This document shows positions 7,364 through 16,225 of a stretch of DNA of 64,000 nucleotides, piece by piece. A program made the translations under genes and the position numbers. The DNA comes from Bacteroidales bacterium (GTDB taxonomy: Bacteria > Bacteroidota > Bacteroidia > Bacteroidales > UBA932), in the NCBI GenBank assembly GCA_017618115.1, contig JAFZUX010000015.1:18476-82475 (forward strand), given 5' to 3'. The notes beneath the pieces are model-generated. The model was not told where the DNA came from and searched no databases. It was given only the letters and a program-made list of their open reading frames with translations. Position 1 is the stretch's first letter. Every line of letters starts with the position of its first letter.

Positions 7364-9673
7364 TTACTTTTTAGCAATGATTGCCTTACAATCTTCAAGA
7401 GTAAGTTCTGCAGCTGCCTTGCTTCCCTTTGTTCTAGGAATCTTGTAGTTGCCGCCGTTGTGCTTGATGTAAGGGCCGTATCTTCCGTTGATAATCTGAA
7501 TATCTTCAGAAGCGAACTCTTTAATTATACTCTTTTCCTGCGCCTCTTCTTTAGCCTTCATTATCTGAAGTGCCTGCTCAACCGTAATTGTGTAAGGATC
7601 CATCTCTTTCCCGATGGAGTAGAACTTGCCGTCATACTTAACGTATGCGCCAAATCTGCCTATTGCTGCTGTAACATCCTTTCCATCAATGGTTCCCACA
7701 AGGCGAGGAAGTTCAAACAACTTGAGCGCCTCCTCAAGAGTGATGGTCTCAATTGACTGATCTTTGTGGAGTGAGGCAAACTGTTTGTTCGGATCATCTG
7801 ACGCACCCTTCTGTGCCAAAGGACCAAACTTACCCAAGCGTACTGAGATAACTTTTCCGTCCTTAGGATCAACGCCCAACTCTCTCTCCGAGTTTACGTG
7901 GCTCTTCTCCTGAGTCTGAGTCTCAACGTCTTTGTGGAACGGACCGTAGAAGTGCTCCAACAGTTTGGTCCACTGGAGTTTGCCCTCAGCTATATCATCA
8001 AAGTCCTCCTCAATCTTTGCGGTGAAACCGTAATCCATAATTTCTCCAAAGTTATCCTCCAGGTACTTGGTAACTACGGTTCCCATATCCATAGGGAAGA
8101 GTTTATTCTTCTCGCTTCCGCTCTTCTCCTTCTGAACGCTCTCCTCAATCTTTCCCTTGCCTGCAACTGCGGAAGGTGCTTTAAGAGAGATCTTTACAAC
8201 ATCTCTCTCTACGCCCGCACGGGTATCTTTTACAACGTATCCTCTCTTGCTGGTAATGGTTGTGATGGTTGGAGCGTAGGTACTAGGTCTGCCGATTCCC
8301 AACTCCTCCATCTTCTTAACAAGTGAAGCCTCTGAGTAACGAGGAGGTCTCTGAGTATATTTCTGAAGTGCTGTAATTTCCAGAGCCTCAAGTTCTTCTC
8401 CCTTGGTAATGTTAGGAAGAATCTGACTTGCAGAAGCCTCTTCCGGCTCGTCATCCTTACCCTCTATATAGAGTTTGAGGAATCCGTCAAAGAGAATCTG
8501 CTCACCCTCGCAGATGAACTTCTCATTGAACTTGTCTGCAGAGATTGTAACGGTTGTCTTCTCAACTTTGGCGTCTGCCATCTGAGATGCAACTGCTCTC
8601 TTCCAGATGAGTTCATAGAGTTTCTTCTCAGGTGCCGTTCCCTCTATTGTCTTGTTGGCTGCGTAGGTAGGGCGGATGGCCTCGTGAGCCTCCTGAGCAC
8701 CCTTTGTATGTGTGTGATACTGACGTACTTTAGAGTAGCTCTCACCGTAATTCTCAACTACCGCCTGCTTTATTGTGTTGATCGCCAGAGATGAGAGGTT
8801 GGTGGAGTCCGTTCTCATATAGGTGATGAGTCCGCTCTCGTAGAGTTTCTGAGCAATTCTCATTGTCTGAGAGACGGAGAAGCCCAACTTACGGCTCGCC
8901 TCCTGCTGGAGCGCCGAGGTGGTAAACGGAGGAGCAGGACATTTGGATGCCTCTTTCTTCTCCACGGAAGAGACATTAAAGCGGCAGCCGCTGTTACAGA
9001 GCTCCAAAAAGCGAACGGCCTCCTCCTTTGTGCTGAACTTGGCATCCAAAGTGGCGGCAAGTTTTGCTTTACCATCCAGATTAAAAAGGGCGGTTACTTT
9101 ATAGAATTGAGCTGCCTCAAAGTGCTGAATCTCACGCTCTCTATCCACGATGAGCCTTACCGCAACAGACTGTACTCTGCCGGCGGAGAGCCCCTTTCCA
9201 ACCTTTCTCCAAAGCACCGGTGAGAGCTCGAATCCCACAATTCTGTCCAGAACTCGGCGGGCCTGCTGCGCCTCAACCAGGTTCTCGTTTACAGTTCTCG
9301 GATTCTCTACTGCGTTGAGAATTGCATCCTTTGTAATCTCATGGAATACAATTCTTTTTGTCTTATCGCTCTTGAGTTTGAGCTGGTTCTGAAGGTGCCA
9401 TGCAATTGCCTCTCCCTCGCGGTCCTCATCGGAAGCCAGGTAAACGGTATCTGCCTTGGCTGCCAGAGCTTTAAGCTCGCTTACAACCTTCTTTTTGTCT
9501 GCCGGAACTATATACTCGGGCTTGAATCCCTTTGCGATATCAATACCCAAAGAACTCTTTGGCAAATCGCAAATATGTCCGAAACTAGATCTTACGGTGT
9601 ATCCCTTTCCCAGGAATTTTTCAATGGTCTTGGCCTTTGCCGGAGACTCTACAATAACTAATTTCTCTCCCAT
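7364..9673 (-). CDS. topA: DNA topoisomerase I
   Basis: Type IA topoisomerase that relaxes negative supercoils by single-strand passage. Toprim domain at residues 1-115 with the catalytic Glu in KLVIVESPAKA and the acidic triad in ASDEDREGEAI; catalytic tyrosine Tyr285 in GLITYMRTDST; then the central toroid. The C-terminus (about 590-769) has no Cys4 zinc fingers but carries repeated LGKFGPL / IGRFGAYV / NGRYGPYI units, the zinc-free C-terminal repeat found in this phylum. The 769 residues are a normal length for the phylum. It lies 6 bp upstream of the arginase-like gene and is probably co-transcribed with it. Confidence 0.97.
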   Translation of the reverse strand: MGEKLVIVESPAKAKTIEKFLGKGYTVRSSFGHICDLPKSSLGIDIAKGFKPEYIVPADKKKVVSELKALAAKADTVYLASDEDREGEAIAWHLQNQLKLKSDKTKRIVFHEITKDAILNAVENPRTVNENLVEAQQARRVLDRIVGFELSPVLWRKVGKGLSAGRVQSVAVRLIVDREREIQHFEAAQFYKVTALFNLDGKAKLAATLDAKFSTKEEAVRFLELCNSGCRFNVSSVEKKEASKCPAPPFTTSALQQEASRKLGFSVSQTMRIAQKLYESGLITYMRTDSTNLSSLAINTIKQAVVENYGESYSKVRQYHTHTKGAQEAHEAIRPTYAANKTIEGTAPEKKLYELIWKRAVASQMADAKVEKTTVTISADKFNEKFICEGEQILFDGFLKLYIEGKDDEPEEASASQILPNITKGEELEALEITALQKYTQRPPRYSEASLVKKMEELGIGRPSTYAPTITTITSKRGYVVKDTRAGVERDVVKISLKAPSAVAGKGKIEESVQKEKSGSEKNKLFPMDMGTVVTKYLEDNFGEIMDYGFTAKIEEDFDDIAEGKLQWTKLLEHFYGPFHKDVETQTQEKSHVNSERELGVDPKDGKVISVRLGKFGPLAQKGASDDPNKQFASLHKDQSIETITLEEALKLFELPRLVGTIDGKDVTAAIGRFGAYVKYDGKFYSIGKEMDPYTITVEQALQIMKAKEEAQEKSIIKEFASEDIQIINGRYGPYIKHNGGNYKIPRTKGSKAAAELTLEDCKAIIAKK

Positions 9674-9747
9674 AATTTCCCCACGTTTGTTTTAAAAAGC
9701 GGTGCAAAGTAAAATATAAACTCCCATTCATTCCAAATTTTTATTTG

Positions 9748-9755
9748 TATTTTTG
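9748..9755 (+). promoter_or_regulatory. -7 promoter element of the class A PBP gene
   Basis: TATTTTTG fits TAnnTTTG. It lies 39 nt before the ATG at 9795 and supports that start; the in-frame TTG at 9777 has no other support. Confidence 0.5.
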
Positions 9756-9794
9756 TTCCATAATGCGGCTTAAAAGTTGCAGAAACGAGATTAT

Positions 9795-12131
9795 ATGGAG
9801 ATAAAAAACAAGAATAAAGTTAGAAAATGGATCTGGCTGGGAGCCTTCAGCCCCGTCATTCTTATCCTTCTGGCTCTCCTTTTGGTCTGGATGTTTGCAG
9901 ACATCCCTTCTTTTGAGGAGTTGGAGGATCCGCAGAGCAACCTTGCAACTCAAATCATCGCGGATGACGGTACCATATTAAATACATACCACGTTGAGAA
10001 CCGCTCCTACAGCAGTTACGACGAGCTTTCACAAAGTCTTAAAGATGCGCTGGTTGCAACGGAAGATGTGAGATTCTACTCTCACAGCGGAATAGACGGA
10101 AGGGCTTTGGTAAGAGTTGCCGTTAAGTCTCTGGCTATGGGAAACAGGGCCGGCGGAGGTGGCGGAAGTACTCTGAGTCAGCAGCTTGCAAAGTCACTCT
10201 TCCCAAGAGATACGGTTAAATCCAAGTTCCCTGGTGCAAGAAAGTTTGCTCTGGCAAAGACTAAGTTCAAGGAGTGGATTACCGCAATTAAACTGGAGAG
10301 AAGTTACACCAAGGAGGAGATAATGAGTATGTATTTGGATGCCGTTTTCTTTGGAAGACACGCATACGGAATTAAGAGCGCCTCATCTACCTTCTTTGGC
10401 AAACTCCCTAAGGATCTGAATGTTGAGGAGGCAGCACTGCTGGTCGGTATGGTGAACAAACCATCTCTGTATGACCCTATAAGAAATCCGGAACTCTCTC
10501 TTAAGAGACGCAACCACGTTCTCAAGCAGATGCACAAGTACGGCTATCTTACTACCGCTCAGTATGATTCCATAGTCCAGCTTCCAATAACTTTGGCATC
10601 TCGAAAGGATGTGGATGTAAGCAACGGACAGGCTCCTTACTTTAGAGATATGCTTAAAAAACTTATGGAGGCCCAGGAGCCTAAGCGTTCCAACTACTCC
10701 AACTACAACGCATATCAGCAGGATTCCATCTCATGGAAAGACAATCCGTTATACGGTTGGCTCAACAAAAACTTCAAGCCGGACGGAACAAAATATGACC
10801 TCAAGAAAGATGGTCTTAAGATTATAACTCCAATCAACTCCAAGATGCAGCGTTATGCGGAACAGGCTGCCGTTGAGCATCTTAAGTATCTACAGCCGCT
10901 CTTTAAGGATGACCTTAAATACCGCCGCCGCTATCCGTTTGCAGATGATACTCCTCAAAACGTAATTGAGAGTATTATGAAACGTTCACGCCGTTGGAGT
11001 GACCGTTACAAACATCTCAAGGAGGCGGGAATGAGTGAAGAGGAGATAGAGAAGAGTTTTGACGTTAAGACTAAGATGCGTGTATTTGCCTGGAATGACA
11101 AGGGTTACATAGATACCACCATGACTCCTAATGATTCCATCAAATACTTCAAGTCTTTCCTCCGTTGCGGTCTTATGGCAATGGAACCGGAGACCGGAAG
11201 AGTAAGAGCATACGTGGGAGGTGCCAACTACGGTTACTTCCAGTATGACCAGGTTATGCAGGGTCAGCGTCAGGTGGGATCCACCTTCAAGCCGTTCCTC
11301 TATACCCTTGCAATGCAGGAGGGTTACACTCCTTGTGACCTTGCGGTTAACCTTCCGCAGTCATTTGTTGTGGGCAACACGGTATGGACTCCAAAGGGTG
11401 GCGGCAACGGTGCAACCGTTACTCTGCAGTGGGGACTCTCCACTTCAAACAACAACATTTCAGCCTTTTTGATGAAGCAGTTCGGACCTGAGGCTTTGGT
11501 TCAGATGGCTCACAATATGGGTATAAAAACCTATTTGGAACCGGTTTACTCTCTCTGCGTCGGTAGTGCGGATGTTCCTGTATATCAGATGGTAAGTGCC
11601 TACAACACCTTCCCGAGCAAAGGCGTCTTCATAGAGCCGCTGTTTGTTGAGAGGATAGAGGACAAAAACGGCAGAGTGCTCTCCAACTTCTCCGCAAGGA
11701 AGAAGGAAGCCATCGGGGAGAATACTGCATATACAATGGTTCAGATGATGAGAGGAGTTGTAGACGGCGGTACGGCCGGCAGATTGCGCCGTTACGTTCA
11801 GGGGGGTGAGATTGCAGGTAAGACCGGTACAACTAACGATAACTCAGATGGTTGGTTCATTGGATATATGCCTCGCCTTACGGTAGGAGTCTGGGTTGGT
11901 GCAGAAGACCGTCAGGTTCACTTCCGCTTTACCGGAATGGGACAGGGAGCAAGCGTGGCTCTTCCTATCTGGGGACTTTTCATGAAGAAAGTTACAGCAG
12001 ATCCGTCATTGGGAGTCTCTCTTAATGACCACTTTGCAAAGCCTGCGGGTTATTCTCTGGATTGCAATCCAAAGAAAACGGCATTGCAGGAAGATATAGC
12101 GGACCCGGATAACTTTATTGAGATTAACTGA
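9795..12131 (+). CDS. mrcA: Class A penicillin-binding protein 1A (transglycosylase/transpeptidase)
   Basis: Bifunctional enzyme that polymerises and cross-links peptidoglycan. With the ATG at 9795 it has 778 residues: short cytoplasmic tail, one membrane helix (about 16-35), GT51 transglycosylase domain with the catalytic Glu90 in ATEDVRFYSHSGID and the GGSTLSQQLAK motif, then the transpeptidase domain with Ser496 (GSTFK), SNN (551-553) and KTG (676-678). A Gly-rich insertion, NRAGGGGGS, precedes the TLSQQ motif. ddl follows after 15 bp in the same direction, so the two wall-synthesis genes are probably one operon. Confidence 0.95.
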   Translation: MEIKNKNKVRKWIWLGAFSPVILILLALLLVWMFADIPSFEELEDPQSNLATQIIADDGTILNTYHVENRSYSSYDELSQSLKDALVATEDVRFYSHSGIDGRALVRVAVKSLAMGNRAGGGGGSTLSQQLAKSLFPRDTVKSKFPGARKFALAKTKFKEWITAIKLERSYTKEEIMSMYLDAVFFGRHAYGIKSASSTFFGKLPKDLNVEEAALLVGMVNKPSLYDPIRNPELSLKRRNHVLKQMHKYGYLTTAQYDSIVQLPITLASRKDVDVSNGQAPYFRDMLKKLMEAQEPKRSNYSNYNAYQQDSISWKDNPLYGWLNKNFKPDGTKYDLKKDGLKIITPINSKMQRYAEQAAVEHLKYLQPLFKDDLKYRRRYPFADDTPQNVIESIMKRSRRWSDRYKHLKEAGMSEEEIEKSFDVKTKMRVFAWNDKGYIDTTMTPNDSIKYFKSFLRCGLMAMEPETGRVRAYVGGANYGYFQYDQVMQGQRQVGSTFKPFLYTLAMQEGYTPCDLAVNLPQSFVVGNTVWTPKGGGNGATVTLQWGLSTSNNNISAFLMKQFGPEALVQMAHNMGIKTYLEPVYSLCVGSADVPVYQMVSAYNTFPSKGVFIEPLFVERIEDKNGRVLSNFSARKKEAIGENTAYTMVQMMRGVVDGGTAGRLRRYVQGGEIAGKTGTTNDNSDGWFIGYMPRLTVGVWVGAEDRQVHFRFTGMGQGASVALPIWGLFMKKVTADPSLGVSLNDHFAKPAGYSLDCNPKKTALQEDIADPDNFIEIN

Positions 12132-12146
12132 TAATACTCACATTTG

Positions 12147-13151
12147 ATGAAGAATATAGCGGTAATGTGCGGCGGTGATTCCTCTGAGAGAGAGATAAGC
12201 ACCAAGTCTGCACTCAATATTGTACAGTTTATAGACAGAGAAAAATACAACCCTTACATAGTTTTCATAGAGAAGAGATTCTGGTACGTGATGGCTCCGG
12301 AGTCTCTTACCGTTGATGCCGTTCTTTCTCATAACGGGGCTCCGGTAATGGATAAGAACGACTTCTCCTGCACCCTCAATGGCAGTAAGTTACACTTTGA
12401 CATTGCATTCATTATGATTCACGGAACTCCGGGAGAAAACGGACTGTTGCAGGGTTATCTGGAGATGATGAAGATACCGTTCAACACCTGTTCTTCATTT
12501 GTTTCCGCAATCACTTTTGACAAACACTCCTGCAAACGATTCCTGGATTTTGCCGGCGTTAAGATGGCGGAAGATGTCTTTATCCGCAAAGATTCTCCTT
12601 ACTCCGTAAGAGAGATAATCAGGAGGATAGGACTCCCTATGTTCGTTAAGCCAACTGTTGGCGGTTCAAGTTTCGGAGTTACCAAAGTGAAGAGTGAAGA
12701 GGAACTGGAACCGGCTTTGCAAAAGGCATTTACTGAGTGTGACACCATTCTTGCCGAGGCGGCAGTAAAGGGTAGGGAGATGACCAACGGTATTTACAAA
12801 CTCCACGGCATGATTCACCATCTGCCTGTTACGGAGATTATTACAAAGAGAGAATACTTTGATTACGAGGCAAAGTATCTTGGAGAGAGTGAAGAGGTTT
12901 GCCCTGCAAACATCTCACCTGCACTGCGTTCCAAGATTCAAAACCTTAGTGAGAGAATCTACTCCTATATGGGTTGCAACGGTATTGTAAGAATGGATTA
13001 CATTGTAGACGAGAAGGAAGATATCTACTTCCTTGAGGTTAACACCGTTCCCGGAATGACCCAGATGTCTCTGGTTCCAAAGATGTTGGAGGCGGACGGC
13101 ATTGCAATGAAAGATTTTGTCTCCTCGCTTTTGGAGGAGGCTGCCTGCTAA
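12147..13151 (+). CDS. ddl: D-alanine--D-alanine ligase
   Basis: ATP-grasp enzyme that makes the D-Ala-D-Ala terminus of the peptidoglycan stem peptide. The 334 residues start MKNIAVMCGGDSSEREIS, the family N-terminal motif. FVKPTVGGSSFGV is the ATP-binding stretch, and the metal-binding end is IYFLEVNTVPGMTQMSLVPKM. The ATG at 12147 is chosen over the TTG just before it. It lies immediately downstream of the class A PBP gene. A 100-bp A-rich stretch without an obvious promoter separates it from tnaA. Confidence 0.95.
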   Translation: MKNIAVMCGGDSSEREISTKSALNIVQFIDREKYNPYIVFIEKRFWYVMAPESLTVDAVLSHNGAPVMDKNDFSCTLNGSKLHFDIAFIMIHGTPGENGLLQGYLEMMKIPFNTCSSFVSAITFDKHSCKRFLDFAGVKMAEDVFIRKDSPYSVREIIRRIGLPMFVKPTVGGSSFGVTKVKSEEELEPALQKAFTECDTILAEAAVKGREMTNGIYKLHGMIHHLPVTEIITKREYFDYEAKYLGESEEVCPANISPALRSKIQNLSERIYSYMGCNGIVRMDYIVDEKEDIYFLEVNTVPGMTQMSLVPKMLEADGIAMKDFVSSLLEEAAC

Positions 13152-13251
13152 AGAGCCACGCACGCCGCAACACGCAACGCAGTAACAGTATAATAAGCAA
13201 CAAATACAGACAAATAAAGAACATACATAAATTCAACAGACAGCACACATT

Positions 13252-14625
13252 ATGGAAATACCTTTTGCAGAATCGTGGAAAATAAAGATGGTTGAGCCCA
13301 TCAAACCATCTACAAGAAAAGAGAGAGAGCAGTGGCTTAAAGAGGCCCATTACAACGTGTTCCAACTAAAGGCGGAACAGGTTTATATAGACCTTCTTAC
13401 AGACAGCGGAACAGGTGCAATGAGTGACCGTCAGTGGTCCGCTCTTATGCTGGGAGATGAGAGCTACGCAGGTGCTACATCTTTCTATAAGTTTGAAGCC
13501 GTTGTTCAGAAACTCTTTGGTATGCAGTATGTTATACCAACCCATCAGGGAAGGGCCGCAGAGAACGTACTCTTCTCATACCTCGTTAAAGCGGGTGATG
13601 TGGTTCCGGGCAACGCTCACTTTGATACCACAAAGGGACACATTGAGAGTCGCAAGGCAAAGGCAATTGACGTCACCTGTGATGATGCAAAAGATACTCA
13701 GAAAGAGGTTCCTTTTAAGGGCAACGTCTCATTGGAAAAGCTGGAAAAGGTTCTTACCGAGAACAAAGGAAAGGTTCCGTTTATGGTTCTTACCGTTACC
13801 AACAACACCGTTGGCGGCCAGCCTGTCTCCATGGAGAACATTAAAGCAACCGTTCAGCTCTGCCACAGTTACAACGTTCCCGTTGTTATGGATTCCGCCC
13901 GCTTTGCAGAGAACGCTTACTTCATCAAGACTCGCGAGGAGGAGTACAAAGATAAGAGCATCAAGGAGATAGCAAAGGAGATGTATGAGGGGGTAGATGC
14001 AATGCTTATGAGCGCAAAGAAGGACGGCGTTGTAAATATGGGCGGCTTCATTGCTACCAACAACAAGGAGTGGTATGAGGGTGCAAAACTCTTCTGTATC
14101 CCGTTTGAGGGTTACGTTACCTACGGCGGAATGAACGGCAGAGACCTTAACGCTCTTGCAGTTGGTCTTATGGAAAATACTGAGTACGAGATGCTTCATA
14201 CAAGAATCCACCAGGTTCAATATCTTGCATCTCTGCTTGATGAATACGGCATTCCTTATCAGCGTCCTGCCGGCGGTCACGCCATCTTTGTGGATGCAGA
14301 CAAGGTTCTTACACAGATTCCAAAGGAGGAGTTCCCGGCTCAGACACTTACCTGCGAGCTCTATCTTGAGGCCGGGATTCGTGCCTGCGAGATTGGATAT
14401 ATGCTGGCGGACAGAGATCCCGTAACAAGAGAGAACCGCTTTGGAGGCCTTGATCTTCTGCGTCTTGCAATCCCGCGCAGAGTCTATACGGACAACCACA
14501 TGATGGTTATTGCCGCCGCACTTAAGAATGTCTATGACCGCAGAGATTCCATCACCCGCGGTGTAGCCATAGAGTGGGAAGCACCTCTCATGCGCCACTT
14601 CACCGTCCGCCTCAAACGGCTATAA
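13252..14625 (+). CDS. tnaA: Tryptophanase (tryptophan indole-lyase)
   Basis: PLP enzyme that splits tryptophan into indole, pyruvate and ammonia. The 457 residues cover the whole family: FIDLxTDSGTGAMSD-like stretch near residue 45, PTHQGRAAEN, FDTTKGH, VVMDSARFAENAYF, and the PLP lysine in MSAKKDG. The substrate-pocket stretch GIRACEIG matches tryptophanases; tyrosine phenol-lyases have GVRSMERG there. The N-terminus and overall pattern are those of Bacteroides tryptophanases. No tnaC-like Trp leader peptide was found in the 100 bp upstream. The triple hairpin repeat begins 20 bp after the stop and could end the transcript. Confidence 0.93.
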   Translation: MEIPFAESWKIKMVEPIKPSTRKEREQWLKEAHYNVFQLKAEQVYIDLLTDSGTGAMSDRQWSALMLGDESYAGATSFYKFEAVVQKLFGMQYVIPTHQGRAAENVLFSYLVKAGDVVPGNAHFDTTKGHIESRKAKAIDVTCDDAKDTQKEVPFKGNVSLEKLEKVLTENKGKVPFMVLTVTNNTVGGQPVSMENIKATVQLCHSYNVPVVMDSARFAENAYFIKTREEEYKDKSIKEIAKEMYEGVDAMLMSAKKDGVVNMGGFIATNNKEWYEGAKLFCIPFEGYVTYGGMNGRDLNALAVGLMENTEYEMLHTRIHQVQYLASLLDEYGIPYQRPAGGHAIFVDADKVLTQIPKEEFPAQTLTCELYLEAGIRACEIGYMLADRDPVTRENRFGGLDLLRLAIPRRVYTDNHMMVIAAALKNVYDRRDSITRGVAIEWEAPLMRHFTVRLKRL

Positions 14626-14644
14626 CCTTCCGGCCCGTACTTTC

Positions 14645-14800
14645 CCCATAAAACGTGCAAGGTGTCCCACTTTTGGCACCACCTTGCACACCTACCCCCA
14701 TAAAACGTGCAAGGTGTCCCACTTTTGGCACCACCTTGCACACCTACTCCCATAAAACGTGCAAGGTGTCCCACTTTTGGCACCACCTTGCACACCTACA
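14645..14800. repeat. Three tandem 52-bp repeats, each a 10-bp-stem palindrome
   Basis: Copies at 14645-14696, 14697-14748 and 14749-14800. They differ only in the last base (C, T, A). Each holds GTGCAAGGTG, a 15-nt spacer (TCCCACTTTTGGCAC) and CACCTTGCAC, a perfect 10-bp inverted repeat, so the transcript would form three identical hairpins in a row. The array fills most of the tnaA-prmC gap. There are no spacers of varying sequence, so it is not CRISPR. The 52-bp period is not a multiple of three, which argues against coding. It could be a REP-like element, a protein-binding array or a composite terminator for tnaA. Confidence 0.95.
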
Positions 14801-14814
14801 AGCGTTTATAGTGT

Positions 14815-14822
14815 TAATTTTG
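14815..14822 (+). promoter_or_regulatory. -7 promoter element of prmC
   Basis: TAATTTTG matches TAnnTTTG, 27 nt before the prmC ATG and just after the repeat array. No -33 match is seen. Confidence 0.5.
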
Positions 14823-14849
14823 CAGAGGAAATAAAGAAGGTGGCCTGCA

Positions 14850-15794
14850 ATGAGAATAAAGGACTTCAAAGATAGATGCAGAGTAAGGTTGAGTTCTCTT
14901 TACTCTTTGGAAGAGATCAATTCTCTTTCTCAAAGAGTGTTGGAGGACATCTACAGCATTCCCCGTTACAAGCAGGTGACTTCTCCCAATGATAGTTTGG
15001 AGGCATTGCAAACCCCTGGAGAACAGAACGCTCTGCTTGCTCCTGAAGATGTGATTGAGAGACTGGCACAAGGTGAACCGGTTCAGTACATTGCAGGCTT
15101 TGAGTATTTCTGCGGTGAAAAGTTCAATGTTGGCAGCGGCGTTCTTATTCCGCGCCCGGAGACGGAAGAACTTGTTAATAAGATTGTTGCAGAAGCAAAC
15201 TCTCATTCTGAATTAAGGGCTCCAAATGCTTTGGACAAAGAACTTGTTGTGTTAGACCTTTGCACCGGCAGCGGCTGCATTGCCTGGTCTTTGTGGAAGA
15301 GTCTTCCAAATGCAAAAGTTTTCGGTTGCGATATTTCTGATGTGGCCTTGCAGTATGCTGTATCTCAGAATATCACCCGTGTTTCACGTGCATCAGAGCA
15401 AATACCGCAGTCAACGGAGCCTGTGTTCTTTAAGCAAGATATTCTTTCCAACGAATACTCAGAAGAGTTGCAAAACCTTAAGGGCAAGGTAGATATCCTT
15501 GTCTCAAATCCGCCTTATATTGCAGAGAGCGAGAAGAAACTGATGCACAAAAACGTGCTGGAGTTTGAACCTTCAACAGCTCTCTTTGTAACTGATGACA
15601 ACCCACTGCTCTTCTACAAACGCATAGCGGAACTTGGAAAGGAACTCCTCACCCCAACCGGCAAAATCTACTTGGAAATCAATCCGTTATTTGCATTCGA
15701 ACTCAAACACTACTTTGAGCAAACCGGCTACTCCCAAGTCCCCCTCCTCCAAGACATCACCGGCAAACAACGTTTTGCGAATATTCAACTTTAA
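14850..15794 (+). CDS. prmC: Peptide chain release factor N5-glutamine methyltransferase
   Basis: SAM-dependent enzyme that methylates the Gln of the GGQ motif of release factors RF1/RF2. The 314 residues have an N-terminal helical domain (1-90) and a Rossmann methyltransferase domain. LIPRPETEELV and VLDLCTGSGCIAW (motif I) bind SAM; VSNPPYI is the NPPY catalytic motif. It is slightly longer than usual because of a loop near residues 115-130. It is preceded by the repeat array and its own promoter element. The stop lies only 10 bp before the -33 element of the following toxin-antitoxin operon. Confidence 0.93.
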   Translation: MRIKDFKDRCRVRLSSLYSLEEINSLSQRVLEDIYSIPRYKQVTSPNDSLEALQTPGEQNALLAPEDVIERLAQGEPVQYIAGFEYFCGEKFNVGSGVLIPRPETEELVNKIVAEANSHSELRAPNALDKELVVLDLCTGSGCIAWSLWKSLPNAKVFGCDISDVALQYAVSQNITRVSRASEQIPQSTEPVFFKQDILSNEYSEELQNLKGKVDILVSNPPYIAESEKKLMHKNVLEFEPSTALFVTDDNPLLFYKRIAELGKELLTPTGKIYLEINPLFAFELKHYFEQTGYSQVPLLQDITGKQRFANIQL

Positions 15795-15804
15795 GGTTGC
15801 ATTA

Positions 15805-15836
15805 TTTGCAATATTCCGAACATTATTCTACTTTTG
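15805..15836 (+). promoter_or_regulatory. Promoter of the MqsR/Panacea toxin-antitoxin operon
   Basis: -33 TTTG at 15805-15808, a 20-nt spacer and -7 TACTTTTG at 15829-15836: a nearly ideal Bacteroidetes promoter. Transcription would begin near 15842, which supports the toxin ATG at 15854 and rules out the upstream in-frame start at 15797. Confidence 0.75.
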
Positions 15837-15853
15837 CGTTAAAAGAGAAGGGT

Positions 15854-16225
15854 ATGCCTACAAGAGAAGAAGTAGAAGGGTATTTGAGCATCTTTCATGT
15901 GAAGATGAAGGTTTTTGGAATAATCTATCGGGATGATAGAGGTAAAAATCAAAAGGCGTTGGAAGAGCTGGAGATTGTTCCTTCTTACAGAAAGACGGTT
16001 ATAGAAAAGCTTAAAGCTGAAGATTATGTTGAGGGGCCGTTGGAAGATGCTTTGAATAAGTTGGGAGAGATGTGGGTGTTTGGGAAGAGCGTTAAAAAGA
16101 GGGAGATTTACATTAAGATAACAATGGGGATAGCTGATAGCCAGATAATTTGCATATCGTTTCATATTGCACAGTTAAGAAATGAAAAGTCCTATTACCG
16201 GAAAAGAGATGAAGCCCGTTTATGA
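15854..16225 (+). CDS. MqsR-family toxin (predicted mRNA interferase)
   Basis: Predicted type II toxin of the MqsR/RelE-like fold, 123 residues. It contains the stretches typical of the Bacteroidota version of this family: KMKVFGIIYRDDRGKN (17-32), EDYVEGPLED (56-65), GEMWVFGK (71-78) and YIKITMG..SQIICISFHIA (86-106). It is the first gene after a strong promoter and overlaps the next gene by 44 bp, a normal coupling for a toxin-antitoxin pair. Activity as an mRNA endonuclease is inferred from the family, not shown by the sequence. No frame damage is visible. Confidence 0.8.
   Translation: MPTREEVEGYLSIFHVKMKVFGIIYRDDRGKNQKALEELEIVPSYRKTVIEKLKAEDYVEGPLEDALNKLGEMWVFGKSVKKREIYIKITMGIADSQIICISFHIAQLRNEKSYYRKRDEARL

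Noticed and set aside
13152-13251. TnaC-like leader peptide before tnaA
   Set aside because: No short open frame with a conserved Trp codon and following stop was found in the 100-bp gap.
13729-14598. Long open frame opposite tnaA
   Set aside because: It lies wholly inside tnaA on the other strand; the sense product is a clear tryptophanase, so this is a shadow frame.
14532-14795. Open frame on the minus strand through the repeat array
   Set aside because: The repeat period (52) is not divisible by three, so the frame changes in each copy; the frame exists only because stops are absent.
14645-14800. Possible CRISPR array
   Set aside because: The 52-bp units are directly abutting and identical; there are no variable spacers and no cas genes nearby.
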